The notes below the pieces were generated by a model. The model was not told the origin of the DNA. It ran no database searches and saw only the letters and a list, made by a program, of their open reading frames with translations. The translations under genes and the position numbers were made by a program. A DNA stretch of 64,000 bases from assembly GCF_002013895.1 (NCBI RefSeq), contig NZ_MAFQ01000001.1, positions 636,630 to 700,629 on the forward strand. The letters run 5' to 3'. This document shows, piece by piece, positions 17,181-26,153 of the stretch. Position 1 is the first letter of the stretch; each line of letters begins with the position of its first letter. The DNA comes from Mycobacteroides franklinii. Lineage in GTDB: Bacteria; Actinomycetota; Actinomycetes; Mycobacteriales; Mycobacteriaceae.

Positions 17181-17689
17181 GCATTGAGGTCGTCAACGAG
17201 TCGGGTGTCGACGTCGCCGAGGGCGAGCTGGTCAGCGTCGCGCGATTCGCCATCGCGGCAATGGATGTCCATCCCGCGGCGGAACTTTCGATGATGCTCG
17301 TCGACCTCGCGGCGATGGCCGACCTGCACATGCGGTGGATGGACCTGCCCGGCCCCACCGATGTCATGTCGTTCCCGATGGACGAGCTGGAGCCCGGCGG
17401 GCGTCCCGACGCTCCCGAGCCGGGGCCGTCGATGCTGGGGGACATCGTGCTGTGCCCGCAGTTCGCGGCCGAACAGGCTGAGGCGGCGGGTCATTCGCTG
17501 GCACATGAGTTGGCGCTGCTGACCGTGCACGGCGTATTGCACCTACTCGGCTACGACCATGCCGAACCCGAGGAAGAGCGCGAGATGTTCGCGCTGCAGA
17601 ACCAGCTGCTGCAGGACTGGTACGAGCAGCAGGCTCAGCTGTACCGCGATAGCCGTCTGCTCGACAAGTCGCGCAACTTCGACGAGTGA
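17177..17689 (+). CDS. ybeY: Endoribonuclease YbeY
   Basis: A 170-residue zinc-dependent endoribonuclease in 16S rRNA maturation and ribosome quality control. The zinc motif [11 protein letters not shown] is at about residues 116-126 and the conserved [10 protein letters not shown] near residue 60. The start ATG overlaps the phoH stop. Its stop codon is joined to a short dispersed repeat that begins ATGAGCG. Confidence 0.93.
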   Translation: MSIEVVNESGVDVAEGELVSVARFAIAAMDVHPAAELSMMLVDLAAMADLHMRWMDLPGPTDVMSFPMDELEPGGRPDAPEPGPSMLGDIVLCPQFAAEQAEAAGHSLAHELALLTVHGVLHLLGYDHAEPEEEREMFALQNQLLQDWYEQQAQLYRDSRLLDKSRNFDE

Positions 17690-17721
17690 TGAGCGTCTTG
17701 CGCGAAGAACGTAGGGCCTGA
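17689..17721 (+). repeat. MIRU-like short element at the ybeY stop codon
   Basis: Immediately at the ybeY TGA, the sequence reads ATGAGCGTCTTGCGCGAAGA and onward, an open frame [10 protein letters not shown] ending in TGA at 17719-17721. It matches 37290-37320 closely (shared TGATGAGC and TGCGCGAAGAACGT) and is related to the longer copies at 25306 and 29381. Small frames whose ends overlap the flanking genes are a hallmark of mycobacterial MIRU repeats. Confidence 0.5.
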
Positions 17722-17723
17722 GT

Positions 17724-19031
17724 ATGTCTGGCATAGGGCTGCTGCTGGCGGCGATTGCGCTGGTCGGTCTGGGCGGTGCCTTCGCGGCCATCGATGCCGC
17801 CATCAACACGGTGTCCTCGGCGCGTGTCGACGAACTGGTTCGCGAGGAAAGGCCGGGGGCGGTACGCCTTTCCGTGGTGATCCGGGAGCGCCCGCGCTAT
17901 GTGAACCTCGTCGTCCTGCTGCGTACCACCTGCGAGATCTTGTCGACGGTGTTTCTGGTCGGGTACCTGACCGCACGGATGAGTCTGGGCGCCGCACTGA
18001 CCATCTCGGCGATCGTCATGGTGGTGACAAGCTTCGTGGCGATTGGCGTCGGCCCACGCACCTTGGGACGCCAGCACGCGTACTCCATCGCGCTGGGCGC
18101 CGCGGTGCCGCTACAGGTGATTTCGGTACTGCTGGGCCCCATTTCGCGGTTGCTCATCCTGCTGGGTAACGCGGTGACTCCTGGACGTGGTTTCCGCAAC
18201 GGCCCGTTCGCCTCCGAAATCGAGCTGCGCGAGGTTGTCGACATGGCGCAGCAGCGTGGTGTGGTGGCCGATACCGAACGCCGGATGATTCAGTCGGTAT
18301 TCGAGCTGGGTGACACCCCCGCCCGCGAGGTGATGGTGCCGCGCACCGAGATGGTGTGGATCGAATCCGACAAGACAGCCGGTCAAGCCACCTCGCTCGC
18401 GGTGCGCAGCGGGCACTCGCGTATTCCGGTGGTCGGGGAGAACGTCGACGATGTCGTCGGTGTGGTCTTCCTCAAAGACCTTGTGCAGCAGACGTACTAC
18501 TCGGTGAACGGTGGACGTGACGTCACCGTGGCGCAGGTGATGAGGCCGGCGGTGTTCGTCCCGGACTCCAAGCCGCTGGACGAGTTGCTGCGTGAGATGC
18601 AGCAGGATCGCAAGCACATGGCGCTGCTGGTGGACGAGTACGGCGCCATCGCCGGCTTGGTGACCATCGAGGATGTGCTGGAGGAGATCGTCGGAGAGAT
18701 CGCCGACGAATACGACCAGGATGAGGTCGCTCCGGTGGAGGAATTGGGCGACAAGACGTTCCGCGTCTCCGCCAGGTTGCCGATCGAGGACCTGGGGGAG
18801 CTGTACGGCATCGAATTCGACGAGGATCTCGACGTCGAGACGGTGGGCGGACTGCTGGCGCTCGACCTCGGCCGCGTGCCGCTGCCGGGCGTCAAGGTCG
18901 CCTCGCATGGACTTTTGTTGCAGGCTGAGGGTGGTCCGAACACGCGTGGCCGGGTGCGCATCGGGACGATTCTGGTGCAGCCCGACCCGGATGCGACAGA
19001 CGACGAGAAAGCGGAGGAAAGAGATGACTGA
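17724..19031 (+). CDS. CorC/HlyC-family membrane protein with CBS domains
   Basis: A 435-residue protein: N-terminal membrane domain with about four spans (residues 1-150), then two CBS domains ([13 protein letters not shown]... and [15 protein letters not shown]...[23 protein letters not shown]) and a C-terminal transporter-associated domain. The family is linked to Mg2+/Co2+ efflux or tolerance. Place and neighbours match M. tuberculosis Rv2366c. Its end overlaps the next gene by 8 bases. Confidence 0.88.
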   Translation: MSGIGLLLAAIALVGLGGAFAAIDAAINTVSSARVDELVREERPGAVRLSVVIRERPRYVNLVVLLRTTCEILSTVFLVGYLTARMSLGAALTISAIVMVVTSFVAIGVGPRTLGRQHAYSIALGAAVPLQVISVLLGPISRLLILLGNAVTPGRGFRNGPFASEIELREVVDMAQQRGVVADTERRMIQSVFELGDTPAREVMVPRTEMVWIESDKTAGQATSLAVRSGHSRIPVVGENVDDVVGVVFLKDLVQQTYYSVNGGRDVTVAQVMRPAVFVPDSKPLDELLREMQQDRKHMALLVDEYGAIAGLVTIEDVLEEIVGEIADEYDQDEVAPVEELGDKTFRVSARLPIEDLGELYGIEFDEDLDVETVGGLLALDLGRVPLPGVKVASHGLLLQAEGGPNTRGRVRIGTILVQPDPDATDDEKAEERDD

Positions 19032-19350
19032 ATTGGACGCGGAAGATAACAAGCTCGTCGTGCTGGCCCGTGGAGCGATGGGCCGTGCCGAGGCGACGTC
19101 GGGCGCTGCGGTGCGCGACGGTGATGGCCGAACCTATGCCGGTGCGCCGGTGACGCTTTCGGTGCTGTCACTGACCGCCCTGCAGGCGGCCGTCGCGGCC
19201 GCGGTCTCCAGTGGCGCGTTGGCCATCGAGGCAGCCGTACTGGTCGGCGGTTCACATGAAGACCCGGGTATCGCCGCCGTGCGGGAACTGTCGCCGACGG
19301 CGACCGTCATCGTGACCGATCGCACCGGCGTACCCGCGGGGCAATTGTGA
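19024..19350 (+). CDS. Conserved hypothetical, cytidine-deaminase-like fold (Rv2365c-like)
   Basis: A 108-residue protein ([20 protein letters not shown]) with a pattern resembling the deaminase fold: [20 protein letters not shown] followed by [13 protein letters not shown]. The zinc-binding HAE and PCxxC motifs of true cytidine deaminases are absent, so catalysis is doubtful. It is coupled by overlap to the CorC-like gene before and to era after, a fixed mycobacterial order (Rv2366c-Rv2365c-era). Confidence 0.75.
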   Translation: MTELDAEDNKLVVLARGAMGRAEATSGAAVRDGDGRTYAGAPVTLSVLSLTALQAAVAAAVSSGALAIEAAVLVGGSHEDPGIAAVRELSPTATVIVTDRTGVPAGQL

Positions 19351-20261
19351 GCTCGCCCGAATTTCGTTCGGGATTCGTCTGTTTCGTCGGGCGGCCGAAC
19401 ACCGGCAAGTCGACGCTGACCAATGCGCTGGTCGGCCAGAAGGTGGCGATCACCTCGAACCGGCCGCAGACCACCCGGCACACGATCCGCGGAATCGTGC
19501 ACCGTGAGAATTTCCAGATCGTGCTCGTCGACACCCCGGGGCTGCACCGGCCGCGCACGCTGCTCGGTCAGCGGCTCAACGACCTTGTGCGCGATACGTA
19601 TTCCGAGGTGGACGTGATCGGGCTGTGCATTCCGGCCGATGAGGGGATTGGGCCGGGCGACAAGTGGATCCATGAGCAGATCAAGCTCATCGCGCCGCGC
19701 ACCACGCTGATCGCGATTGTCACCAAGATCGACAAGGTGAGCAAGGAGAGGGTGGCCGAGCAGCTGCTGTCGGTTTCCGAGCTCGTCGGGCCGGATGTGG
19801 ACATCGTTCCGGTGTCCGCCATCTCGGGCGCCCAAGTCGAGGTGCTGACAGAGGTTTTGGCGTCCAAGCTGCAGCCGGGGCCGGCGTTCTACCCGGACGG
19901 TGAGCTGACCGACGAGCCCGAAGAGGTGCTCATGGCCGAGCTGATCCGCGAGGCCGCACTCGAGGGCGTGCGCGATGAGCTGCCGCACTCGCTGGCCGTG
20001 GTGATCGACGAGGTGAACGAGCGCGAGGGCCGTCCCGAGGGCTCCGAGCTCATCGACGTGCACGCCATCCTTTACGTCGAGCGGGACAGCCAAAAGGGCA
20101 TCGTCATCGGCAAGGGCGGATCACGGCTGCGCGAAGTCGGGACAAATGCCCGTGTGCAGATCGAAAAGCTGCTCGGCACAAAAGTGTTCCTGGATCTGCG
20201 CGTCAAGGTCGCCAAGAACTGGCAGCGCGACCCCAAGCAACTCGGCAAGCTGGGCTTCTAG
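19347..20261 (+). CDS. era: GTPase Era
   Basis: A 304-residue GTPase that binds 16S rRNA and assists 30S assembly. G1 GRPNTGKST at about residue 11, G3 DTPGL, G4 TKID, G5 VSAISG; the C-terminal KH domain contains IVIGKGGSRLREVG. GTG start overlapping the preceding stop. Mycobacterial Era often has altered GTPase motifs, but here all canonical residues are present. Confidence 0.94.
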   Translation: MSSPEFRSGFVCFVGRPNTGKSTLTNALVGQKVAITSNRPQTTRHTIRGIVHRENFQIVLVDTPGLHRPRTLLGQRLNDLVRDTYSEVDVIGLCIPADEGIGPGDKWIHEQIKLIAPRTTLIAIVTKIDKVSKERVAEQLLSVSELVGPDVDIVPVSAISGAQVEVLTEVLASKLQPGPAFYPDGELTDEPEEVLMAELIREAALEGVRDELPHSLAVVIDEVNEREGRPEGSELIDVHAILYVERDSQKGIVIGKGGSRLREVGTNARVQIEKLLGTKVFLDLRVKVAKNWQRDPKQLGKLGF

Positions 20262-20273
20262 GGGGCACGCTCC

Positions 20274-20348
20274 CACCCCTCCCGCCGACACGCCGTGTTT
20301 TGCGGAGGCCACTCGCGAAATACGTCGAAAATCGTAGTCTCGGTGACT
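20274..20348. repeat. Left arm of about 75-bp inverted repeat flanking a DUF559-type gene
   Basis: Bases 20283-20348 match the reverse complement of 21224-21289 at 57 of 66 positions without gaps (my count). The similarity runs about 9 bases further out with one gap. The arm lies between era and the gene at 20377. It is not itself a full palindrome, so the pair is better explained as element ends than as two terminators. Confidence 0.75.
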
Positions 20349-20376
20349 TGTCGGAGGGGCGTGCAACGCTCCGGTC

Positions 20377-21225
20377 ATGGGTGGGCTCATAGTTGCAAGT
20401 GAGGCGCTGGCGGCGGGGACCGTAACGCCGCAGATGCTCCGCAAGGACTACGCGAAGGTGTTTCAGAATGTCCACCGGCGTCGAGACGCCGAGTTGACGG
20501 CGGCGCTGCGTGCCGAGGCTGCGTTCTTGTGGTCAGGACGCAAAGGGGTGGTTTCGGGTGTGTCGGCTGCGGCATTGCACGGCAACCCTTGGATATCCGC
20601 GGATCGACCAGCCGAGCTAGTGCGCCAGCGGCATGATGCGCCGAGTGGCATCGTCATCCATAACGACAGACTGTTGCCGGCTGAGTTGATGACTGTTCGT
20701 GGGATACCGGTGACTACGCCAGCTCGGACCGTCTTCGACGTCGGACGACGTGTCCGCGTGAACCGGGCCATCGAACTCGTCGACGTGCTGCTTCGACTCT
20801 GCACCGTCGAGTCGGTCACGCGAGTCGCCGAGCGCCATCGGGGTGTACGGGGCCTCCGACAGTTGGAGCGGGTCCTGGCATTGGCGGATGCGGGCGCGGA
20901 GTCGGTGCAGGAAACTCGCTTGAGGTTGTGCCTGGTTACCGGCGGATTGCCCGAACCAGAAACTCAGATCGAACTGCGGGGGCCGGACGGGCGGATCATT
21001 CGTCTGGATATGGGTTGGCGCGAGCAACGGGTTGCCGCCGAATTTGACGGCGCACAGCATTGGGGCGATTCGACACAGCACCGCCGAGACATTGAGCGGC
21101 AGGAAACAATTGCCTCGCTGGGCTGGAGACTTGTCCGCGTGAGCCGTGACCAGTTGATGAATCAGCAGAAGACCGTAATCGAGCGTGTGCGCGCAGCCTT
21201 TAGCGCTGCGCAGCGAGCCGCATAG
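20377..21225 (+). CDS. AbiEi-like / DUF559 (Vsr-type nuclease fold) protein
   Basis: A 282-residue protein. The N-terminal part resembles the winged-helix and linker of AbiEi-type proteins (GVVSGVSAAALHGNPW near residue 57). The C-terminal part has the DUF559/Vsr-like PD-(D/E)XK pattern: VAAEFDGAQHWGD, RRDIERQETIASLGWRLVRV. Such genes are numerous in mycobacterial genomes, with unknown function. This copy interrupts the era-amidase neighbourhood and is enclosed by long inverted repeats, the right one overlapping its stop codon. It may be a small mobile or duplicated cassette. Nuclease activity is inferred from the fold pattern only. Confidence 0.75.
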   Translation: MGGLIVASEALAAGTVTPQMLRKDYAKVFQNVHRRRDAELTAALRAEAAFLWSGRKGVVSGVSAAALHGNPWISADRPAELVRQRHDAPSGIVIHNDRLLPAELMTVRGIPVTTPARTVFDVGRRVRVNRAIELVDVLLRLCTVESVTRVAERHRGVRGLRQLERVLALADAGAESVQETRLRLCLVTGGLPEPETQIELRGPDGRIIRLDMGWREQRVAAEFDGAQHWGDSTQHRRDIERQETIASLGWRLVRVSRDQLMNQQKTVIERVRAAFSAAQRAA

Positions 21226-21299
21226 TCATCGAAACTACGGTTTTCGACGCATCTCGCGAGTAGCCGACGCAGAACACGGCGTGTCGGCGCGAAGGGGCG
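21224..21299. repeat. Right arm of the inverted repeat flanking the DUF559-type gene
   Basis: Reverse-complement partner of 20274-20348, about 86 percent identical over the 66-base core. It overlaps the last two bases of the DUF559-type gene and ends 12 bases before the amidase stop on the opposite strand. Confidence 0.75.
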
Positions 21300-21310
21300 G
21301 CGCATGTCAC

Positions 21311-22711
21311 TCACCACCAGGGGTCGGGAGTCTCCGCTGCCCAGTTGTTGACCGACTCCAGCTGCGCGGCAAGGGAAATCAGCAGCGGCTCACTGTTCGC
21401 CGGGCCCATCAGCTGCACGCCGATCGGCAACCCGTCTTGGGTGAACCCGGCGGGCACATTGATCGACGGCCAGCCGAGGACATTCCATGGCCAGGTCATG
21501 GGACATGCACCGACTTGCCCGCGATCCGTTGCGAGACTGCCGATATCGTCGAAATCGTAGATACCCGTCGGCGGCTGGGCGGTGGTCGGTGCCAACACCA
21601 CGTTGAAGCTGCCGAAGATCTTGCCGACCCGCGCCTGCAGCCGCGGCTCGGCCGCTCGCGCCCGCCGCAGCGCCCAGCCTGCCAATCGGCGGCCGGTGCG
21701 CATGTTCGTCAACGTCCGCTGGTCCCAATGCGCCCCGGCATCGAGTCGATCTCCCCACGGCAGCAGCCCGGCCGTTGCGCGTGGCAGGAAGTTCAGGCCG
21801 AGCCCGACGCCGTAGTCCGGGTCGCCCTCGGACACCATGTGTCCGAGGGAGCGCAGCTGATGGGCGACGTAGCGGGTGGCAGCCTCGATCGTGGGATGTA
21901 TGTGCGCCGGGAAGCCGGAGAACGGAACCTTGAGCGATAGCGCGACGCGCAGCTGTCCCGGGTCCTCGTGGACGGCATCGAGAATCCGCACATGCGGTGG
22001 CTTGTGCAAGTCGCCGGAGACGTTTCCCGACGCCACATCCAGCAGCAGTGCGGCATCGGCAACCGTGCGGGCCAAGGGTCCGTGGACGGTTATCCCGTTG
22101 AACGCCTCGGCCAATGGCCAGGTGGAGATCCGGCCGCGTTGGGGCTTGATGCCGATCAGATGCGTCCAAGCGGCCGGAATCCGGACGCTTCCGGCGCCAT
22201 CTGAGCCGATGGCACCGGCGACGAGCCCGGACGCGACCGCGGCGGCGCTGCCGCCCGAGGATCCACCGGGGGTGTGGCCGCGGCTCCATGGATTGCGGGT
22301 GTGTCCGAAGCCGGGCCCGCTGGTGAAGCCCCACTGGCCCAGCTCACAGGTATTGGTCTTGCCGACGATCACCGCGCCCGCGGCCCGCAGTCGGCGCACC
22401 AGCTCGGCATCCTCGGACTCCGAGCCGACGGCTCCGGCGGTACCGAATGCGGTTGGGGTGCCCGCCAAGTCGGTGTCGTCCTTGATGGCGATGGGCACCC
22501 CGAGCAACGGCAGCCGCTCGCCCCTGGCTAACCGCTTATCGGCCTCGGTGGCATCGGCAAGAGCGCTCTTGGTGCACACCACCCGGAACGCGTTGAGGGT
22601 CGGTTGGCTCGACTTGATCGCGTTGAGCGCCGTGAGGGTCAACGAAATGGAGCTGACTGACCCCTCTGCCAGCGCTGCGGCCTGGGAAGTCAGCGTGGGA
22701 AAGCCCGACAT
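21311..22711 (-). CDS. Amidase (AmiA2-like amidase-signature enzyme)
   Basis: A 466-residue amidase-signature hydrolase. The catalytic Ser-cisSer-Lys triad is visible: Lys in VPIAIKDDTD (about residue 75), the Ser pair in GGSSGGSAAAVASG (about 149-162) and GAIGSDGAGSVRIPA. Position between era and recO corresponds to amiA2 (Rv2363) of M. tuberculosis. The substrate is unknown; family members hydrolyse short aliphatic or aryl amides. ATG 22711, divergent from recO. Confidence 0.88.
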   Translation of the reverse strand: MSGFPTLTSQAAALAEGSVSSISLTLTALNAIKSSQPTLNAFRVVCTKSALADATEADKRLARGERLPLLGVPIAIKDDTDLAGTPTAFGTAGAVGSESEDAELVRRLRAAGAVIVGKTNTCELGQWGFTSGPGFGHTRNPWSRGHTPGGSSGGSAAAVASGLVAGAIGSDGAGSVRIPAAWTHLIGIKPQRGRISTWPLAEAFNGITVHGPLARTVADAALLLDVASGNVSGDLHKPPHVRILDAVHEDPGQLRVALSLKVPFSGFPAHIHPTIEAATRYVAHQLRSLGHMVSEGDPDYGVGLGLNFLPRATAGLLPWGDRLDAGAHWDQRTLTNMRTGRRLAGWALRRARAAEPRLQARVGKIFGSFNVVLAPTTAQPPTGIYDFDDIGSLATDRGQVGACPMTWPWNVLGWPSINVPAGFTQDGLPIGVQLMGPANSEPLLISLAAQLESVNNWAAETPDPWW

Positions 22712-22784
22712 GACCAGAAGGGTAAGCGGTCGAAATCGTGCGTCAATGCGGGGATTCGTCGGTACCAGATGGGAGACTACTCGA

Positions 22785-23570
22785 ATGCGGCTTTATCGGG
22801 ATCGTGCTGTCGTGCTGCGGCAGCACAAACTCGGCGAGGCCGATCGCATCGTGACCCTGCTGACCCGCCAACATGGCCTGGTGCGCGCGGTCGCCAAGGG
22901 GGTGCGCCGCACCCGCAGTAAGTTCGGCTCACGGCTGGAACCATTCGCGCATATCGACGTGCAGCTGCATCCGGGACGCAATCTGGACATCGTCACTCAG
23001 GTGCAGGCCATCGACGCTTTCGCCGCGGACATCGTCAGTGACTACGGCCGGTACACCACCGCCTGCGCCGTGCTGGAGACCGCGGAGCGGATCGCCGGTG
23101 AGGAGCGCGCCCCGGCCCTCGCCCTGCATCGCCTGACCGTCGGCGCGCTGCGGGCCATCGCCGATCAACAGCGTTCCCGCGAGCTGGTCCTCGATGCCTA
23201 TCTGTTGCGCGCCATGAGCATTGCCGGGTGGGCGCCCGCCATCAGTGAATGCGCGCGTTGTGCCACTCCCGGCCCGCACCGCGCCTTCCATGTGGCGGCG
23301 GGTGGCAGCGTGTGTGTGCACTGCCGTCCGGCGGGTGCGGTGACCCCGCCGCAGGGTGTGCTGGAGCTGATGGCGGCACTTCATGACGGCGACTGGGCGG
23401 CCACCGATGACGTGCCGCAGACCCAGCGCACGCAGGCCAGCGGATTGATCGCGGCACATTTGCAGTGGCATCTGGAACGCAAGCTGCGGACACTCCCGCT
23501 CGTCGAACGTGGCAGCAGGTTAAATATGAGCCATGGTGAAGAGCAGTCAGCCCGATCCGCAGCAGGATAA
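22785..23570 (+). CDS. recO: DNA repair protein RecO
   Basis: A 261-residue recombination mediator that loads RecA through RecF-type repair. N-terminal OB fold ([20 protein letters not shown]) and a C-terminal zinc site formed by CARC and CVHC about 20 residues apart. The start ATG 22785 follows GGGAGAC; the frame extends far upstream but that part is antisense to the amidase. The end overlaps uppS by 38 bases. Confidence 0.92.
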   Translation: MRLYRDRAVVLRQHKLGEADRIVTLLTRQHGLVRAVAKGVRRTRSKFGSRLEPFAHIDVQLHPGRNLDIVTQVQAIDAFAADIVSDYGRYTTACAVLETAERIAGEERAPALALHRLTVGALRAIADQQRSRELVLDAYLLRAMSIAGWAPAISECARCATPGPHRAFHVAAGGSVCVHCRPAGAVTPPQGVLELMAALHDGDWAATDDVPQTQRTQASGLIAAHLQWHLERKLRTLPLVERGSRLNMSHGEEQSARSAAG

Positions 23571-24441
23571 GTACTTCACGGATTGGGCCGATGTCCCACA
23601 GGGCTATAACCCGACGTTCCCGGACAAGACGGTTTTTCCTGCGGTTTTCCCCAAGCTGTTGCCTGGTTCTGGCCCCGGCGGCACCCGGCCGCATCCCGCG
23701 CCCAAGCACCCGTCGGGTGCTGTACCCCCGATCATTCCCAAGGAGCTGGTTCCCCGGCACGTCGCGGTGGTGATGGACGGTAACGGGCGCTGGGCCCGGG
23801 CCCGTGGATTGCCGCGCACCGAGGGCCACAAGATGGGCGAGGCCACCATGATGGACATGGTCTGTGGCGCCATCGAGATGGGCATCCCGTGGCTCACCAC
23901 CTATGCGTTCTCGACGGAGAACTGGCGCCGCCCCGCGGATGAGGTGCGCTTTCTGATGGGCTTCAACCGCGACGTGGTCAAGCGTCGCCGCCACGACCTG
24001 AACAACATGGGTGTGCGGTTCCGTTGGGCCGGGCAGAAGACGCGGTTGTGGAGCAGCGTCTACAAGGAGCTCGAGATCACCGAGGAGCTCACCAAGAACA
24101 ACAGCACCCTGACGTTGACCACGTGCATCAACTACGGCGGTCGGGCCGAAATTGCCGAGGCGACAAGGAGAATCGCCCGTCTGGTGGAGTCCGGTCAGCT
24201 CAAGCCGGACCGCATCACCGAGGAGACCATCGCCAAGTATCTCGATGAGCCCGATATGCCCGATGTCGATCTGTTCCTGCGACCCTCGGGTGAGTTCCGG
24301 TCGAGCAACTTCATGATGTGGCAGTCGGCGTACGCCGAGTTCGTGTTCCAGGAAAAGATGTACCCGGACTTCGATCGCCGCGACCTGTGGGCGGCCTGCC
24401 TGGAGTACGCGCAGCGCGACCGGCGATTCGGGTCGGCGTGA
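23533..24441 (+). CDS. uppS: Decaprenyl diphosphate synthase (cis-prenyltransferase)
   Basis: A 302-residue cis-prenyltransferase making the long-chain prenyl carrier for cell-wall polymers. A proline-rich N-terminal extension of about 75 residues, as in the mycobacterial enzyme Rv2361c, precedes [16 protein letters not shown] (catalytic Asp), [10 protein letters not shown] and the C-terminal [11 protein letters not shown] and [18 protein letters not shown] 23533 lies within the end of recO; the pair is normally co-transcribed. Confidence 0.92.
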   Translation: MVKSSQPDPQQDKYFTDWADVPQGYNPTFPDKTVFPAVFPKLLPGSGPGGTRPHPAPKHPSGAVPPIIPKELVPRHVAVVMDGNGRWARARGLPRTEGHKMGEATMMDMVCGAIEMGIPWLTTYAFSTENWRRPADEVRFLMGFNRDVVKRRRHDLNNMGVRFRWAGQKTRLWSSVYKELEITEELTKNNSTLTLTTCINYGGRAEIAEATRRIARLVESGQLKPDRITEETIAKYLDEPDMPDVDLFLRPSGEFRSSNFMMWQSAYAEFVFQEKMYPDFDRRDLWAACLEYAQRDRRFGSA

Positions 24442-24851
24442 TGACAGATCCCGAAAGCGGTGCCGACGAGATCCTCGATCGGATGTACCGCGTGCTGCAT
24501 CCGGTGCTCCCGGTCACCAGGGAGCCCGACGGAGCGCTGACCGCCGACTACGAGGGCACGCTGACCTCGATCCGGGTGGTCACCATCGTGGCCGGGCTGG
24601 ACGTGGTGTCGCTGTCGCAGGTACTGGCGTGGGATGTGGCCGTCAACGCCAAGTCGCGGCATCTGGTCGATGGGCTCGCCCAGAAGTCGCTGTTCGGGAA
24701 TATCCTGCTGATCGCCAAGGGGCGCAAGGCAGATGTGTTGCTGCGCTACAACTTTCCGGCGACCGGTATCGACGACGATGACGCGTTGATGACGTTGCTG
24801 ATGATGGTGTTCGCCACCGGATCCGACGCGCGAAAGGCGCTGGGCAACTAA
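24441..24851 (+). CDS. Conserved hypothetical, YbjN-like (Rv2360c-like)
   Basis: A 136-residue cytosolic protein overlapping the uppS stop by one base (TGATG). The pattern GALTADYEGTLTSIRVVTIV and ILLIAKGRKADVLLRYNFPA resembles the YbjN/type III chaperone-like fold. The M. tuberculosis counterpart Rv2360c occupies the same place between uppS and zur. Its stop overlaps the zur stop on the opposite strand. Function unknown. Confidence 0.7.
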   Translation: MTDPESGADEILDRMYRVLHPVLPVTREPDGALTADYEGTLTSIRVVTIVAGLDVVSLSQVLAWDVAVNAKSRHLVDGLAQKSLFGNILLIAKGRKADVLLRYNFPATGIDDDDALMTLLMMVFATGSDARKALGN

Positions 24852-25306
24852 GAGTTGCGGCGCTCGGCAGTGCAGCGGCTGCAGAAACCGAAGACCTCGA
24901 CCGTGTGGTGCACCTCGGTGAAACCGTGCTCCTCGGCGATATCGGTGGCCCACTTCTCGACCGCACCGGCCTGCACCTCGACCGCGAAACCGCAGCTTTG
25001 GCATACCAAGTGGTGGTGATGGCCGTCCGAACAGCGGCGGTACACCGACTCCCCGGTGTCGTTGCGCAGCACGTCAACCTCGCCTGATGTCGACATCGAC
25101 TGCAGGGTCCGATAGACGGTGGTCAGGCCGATGCCCTCGCCGGTCCGCTTGAGCTCGTCGTGCAGTTCCTGCGCGGACTTGAACTCATCGGTGCGCTTCA
25201 GCAGGGCGGTGATGGCCGCGCGCTGACGAGTGGAACGTACCGTCCCGCGCAGTGCCGGCCTGTCCTCGCGGAGGCTGGGGGGACCCCCTGCTTGCGTGGG
25301 AGTCAT
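24848..25306 (-). CDS. zur: Zinc uptake regulator Zur (FurB)
   Basis: A 152-residue Fur-family repressor that binds DNA when zinc-loaded and shuts off zinc-acquisition genes. Winged helix VRSTRQRAAITALL...GIGLTTVYRTLQSM; metal sites include HHHHLVCQSC and the C-terminal CSRC that hold the structural zinc. The first about 20 residues (MTPTQAGGPPSLREDRPALR) are encoded by a dispersed repeat and have no counterpart in the shorter M. tuberculosis protein. The start overlaps the smtB stop (ATGA). A strong Zur-like box lies at 26098 ahead of the large lipid/Mce gene train. Confidence 0.93.
   Translation of the reverse strand: MTPTQAGGPPSLREDRPALRGTVRSTRQRAAITALLKRTDEFKSAQELHDELKRTGEGIGLTTVYRTLQSMSTSGEVDVLRNDTGESVYRRCSDGHHHHLVCQSCGFAVEVQAGAVEKWATDIAEEHGFTEVHHTVEVFGFCSRCTAERRNS
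25257..25306 (-). repeat. Dispersed MIRU-like repeat, long form, at the zur start
   Basis: Reading the minus strand from the zur ATG, about 50 bases align with those from the desaturase ATG at 29381, both encoding M-x-P-x-x-AGG-x-PS-x-RE. Both copies start at an ATGA junction with the upstream stop codon. Confidence 0.6.
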
Positions 25307-25662
25307 CTCTGTTCCTCGGTATGGGCAACCGCGTCGACGACGATATGGGAGAGGTGATCGTCGACGAGGCGGTACATCACCTCGCGTCCCTGACGCTCCC
25401 CGGAGACCACTCCGGCGGCCTTGAGCACCCGCAGATGCTGGCTGATGAGCGGCTGGGCCACACCCACCGCGTCGACCAGCTCATGGACGCAGCGTTGCGA
25501 TTCGCGCAGCTGCAACACGATGGCGATGCGCACCGGCGCGGCGAGTGCGCGGAGCAGCTCACCGGACTGTTCGAGGATCTCGCGGGAGGGCAGCGGTCCC
25601 GGTGGCGTCAGCGGGGCATGCGGTGGCTCGTCATGTGCGGAACTGAGCACGGTGTTCACCAC
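25303..25662 (-). CDS. smtB: ArsR/SmtB-family zinc-sensing repressor
   Basis: A 119-residue winged-helix sensor. The recognition helix region is VGVAQPLISQHLRVLKAAG. The C-terminal alpha-5 helix carries the DxH...HxxE-type zinc ligands (DDHLSHIVVDAVAHTEE). SmtB releases DNA when zinc is high and is co-transcribed with zur in mycobacteria, giving opposite zinc responses from one operon. GTG start at 25662; an adjacent in-frame GTG at 25659 is an alternative. Confidence 0.9.
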   Translation of the reverse strand: MVNTVLSSAHDEPPHAPLTPPGPLPSREILEQSGELLRALAAPVRIAIVLQLRESQRCVHELVDAVGVAQPLISQHLRVLKAAGVVSGERQGREVMYRLVDDHLSHIVVDAVAHTEEQR

Positions 25663-26067
25663 GGCGGTCTACCTCAACCTGAATCACGCCCCGGCTTATC
25701 CGGAGACCCAATGTACGAGTCCGGCGGCAAACCGGGCCCATCTATTGAGGGTAGTGGCCGATTGCCGATCTGGGGGTAAGGGTGCGGCCGTGGCGGTCCT
25801 GGCACTGCACTGACCCCCAGGATGACTGGGCCGGCTCCTGTGCGCCTTCGATATTTGCTGATGCTTCGGGATTCATCGTCGCGGGGCGCGGATCCGGGCA
25901 CGAAAGGGCCTGCAAGTGCCGCGCAAACCGGTATTTCATGCCGTCGTGGGATTCGGTTCACTCCGGGCGTGTGTCGCGGCCTTCCGGGCTCGCTTCCCAT
26001 CAAAATATGCGTCCTAACTGCTGCATTTCGGGTGAGCAGTGTCACAGCGTGCTCACAGGCCGCGGCG
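25663..26067. other. Intergenic region between smtB and the Zur-boxed operon
   Basis: About 400 bases between divergent genes. Open frames cross it on both strands, but none has a ribosome site or family-like composition, and I support no gene here. The right end merges into the promoter of the large plus-strand operon. I could not identify a convincing smtB promoter or SmtB operator by eye. Confidence 0.5.
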
Positions 26068-26096
26068 TTGACACGAGACCCTGCGGTCTCTACGTT
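26068..26096 (+). promoter_or_regulatory. Sigma-A-type promoter of the 20-gene lipid/Mce operon
   Basis: A perfect -35 TTGACA (26068-26073), a 17-base spacer and TACGTT (26091-26096) as -10. The predicted start near 26103 falls within the Fur-family palindrome at 26098-26120, so a bound repressor would block initiation. Transcript leader about 50 bases. Confidence 0.65.
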
Positions 26097-26097
26097 A

Positions 26098-26120
26098 TGA
26101 AAACGATAATCATTATCAAT
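26098..26120 (+). promoter_or_regulatory. Fur-family (Zur-like) operator
   Basis: The core GATAATCATTATC (26105-26117) is a perfect palindrome about its central base. Bases 26099-26117 match the classical 19-bp Fur box at 17 of 19 positions (my alignment). Mycobacterial iron control uses IdeR with a different box (TTAGGTTAGGCTAACC), whereas mycobacterial Zur recognises AT-rich Fur-like palindromes, and zur lies 0.8 kb away. I therefore assign it to Zur. Binding is predicted, not shown. Confidence 0.75.
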
Positions 26121-26153
26121 TAAGTCTTTGACGCCTACCCGAGGATGATCGTG

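Noticed and set aside
25822..26100. Plus-strand 92-codon frame in the smtB-operon gap
   Set aside because: It would run through the promoter of the operon, has no ribosome site and no recognisable composition.
26098..26120. IdeR (iron) box reading of the operator
   Set aside because: The sequence lacks the TTAGG...CCTAA pattern of IdeR boxes and fits the Fur/Zur palindrome instead.
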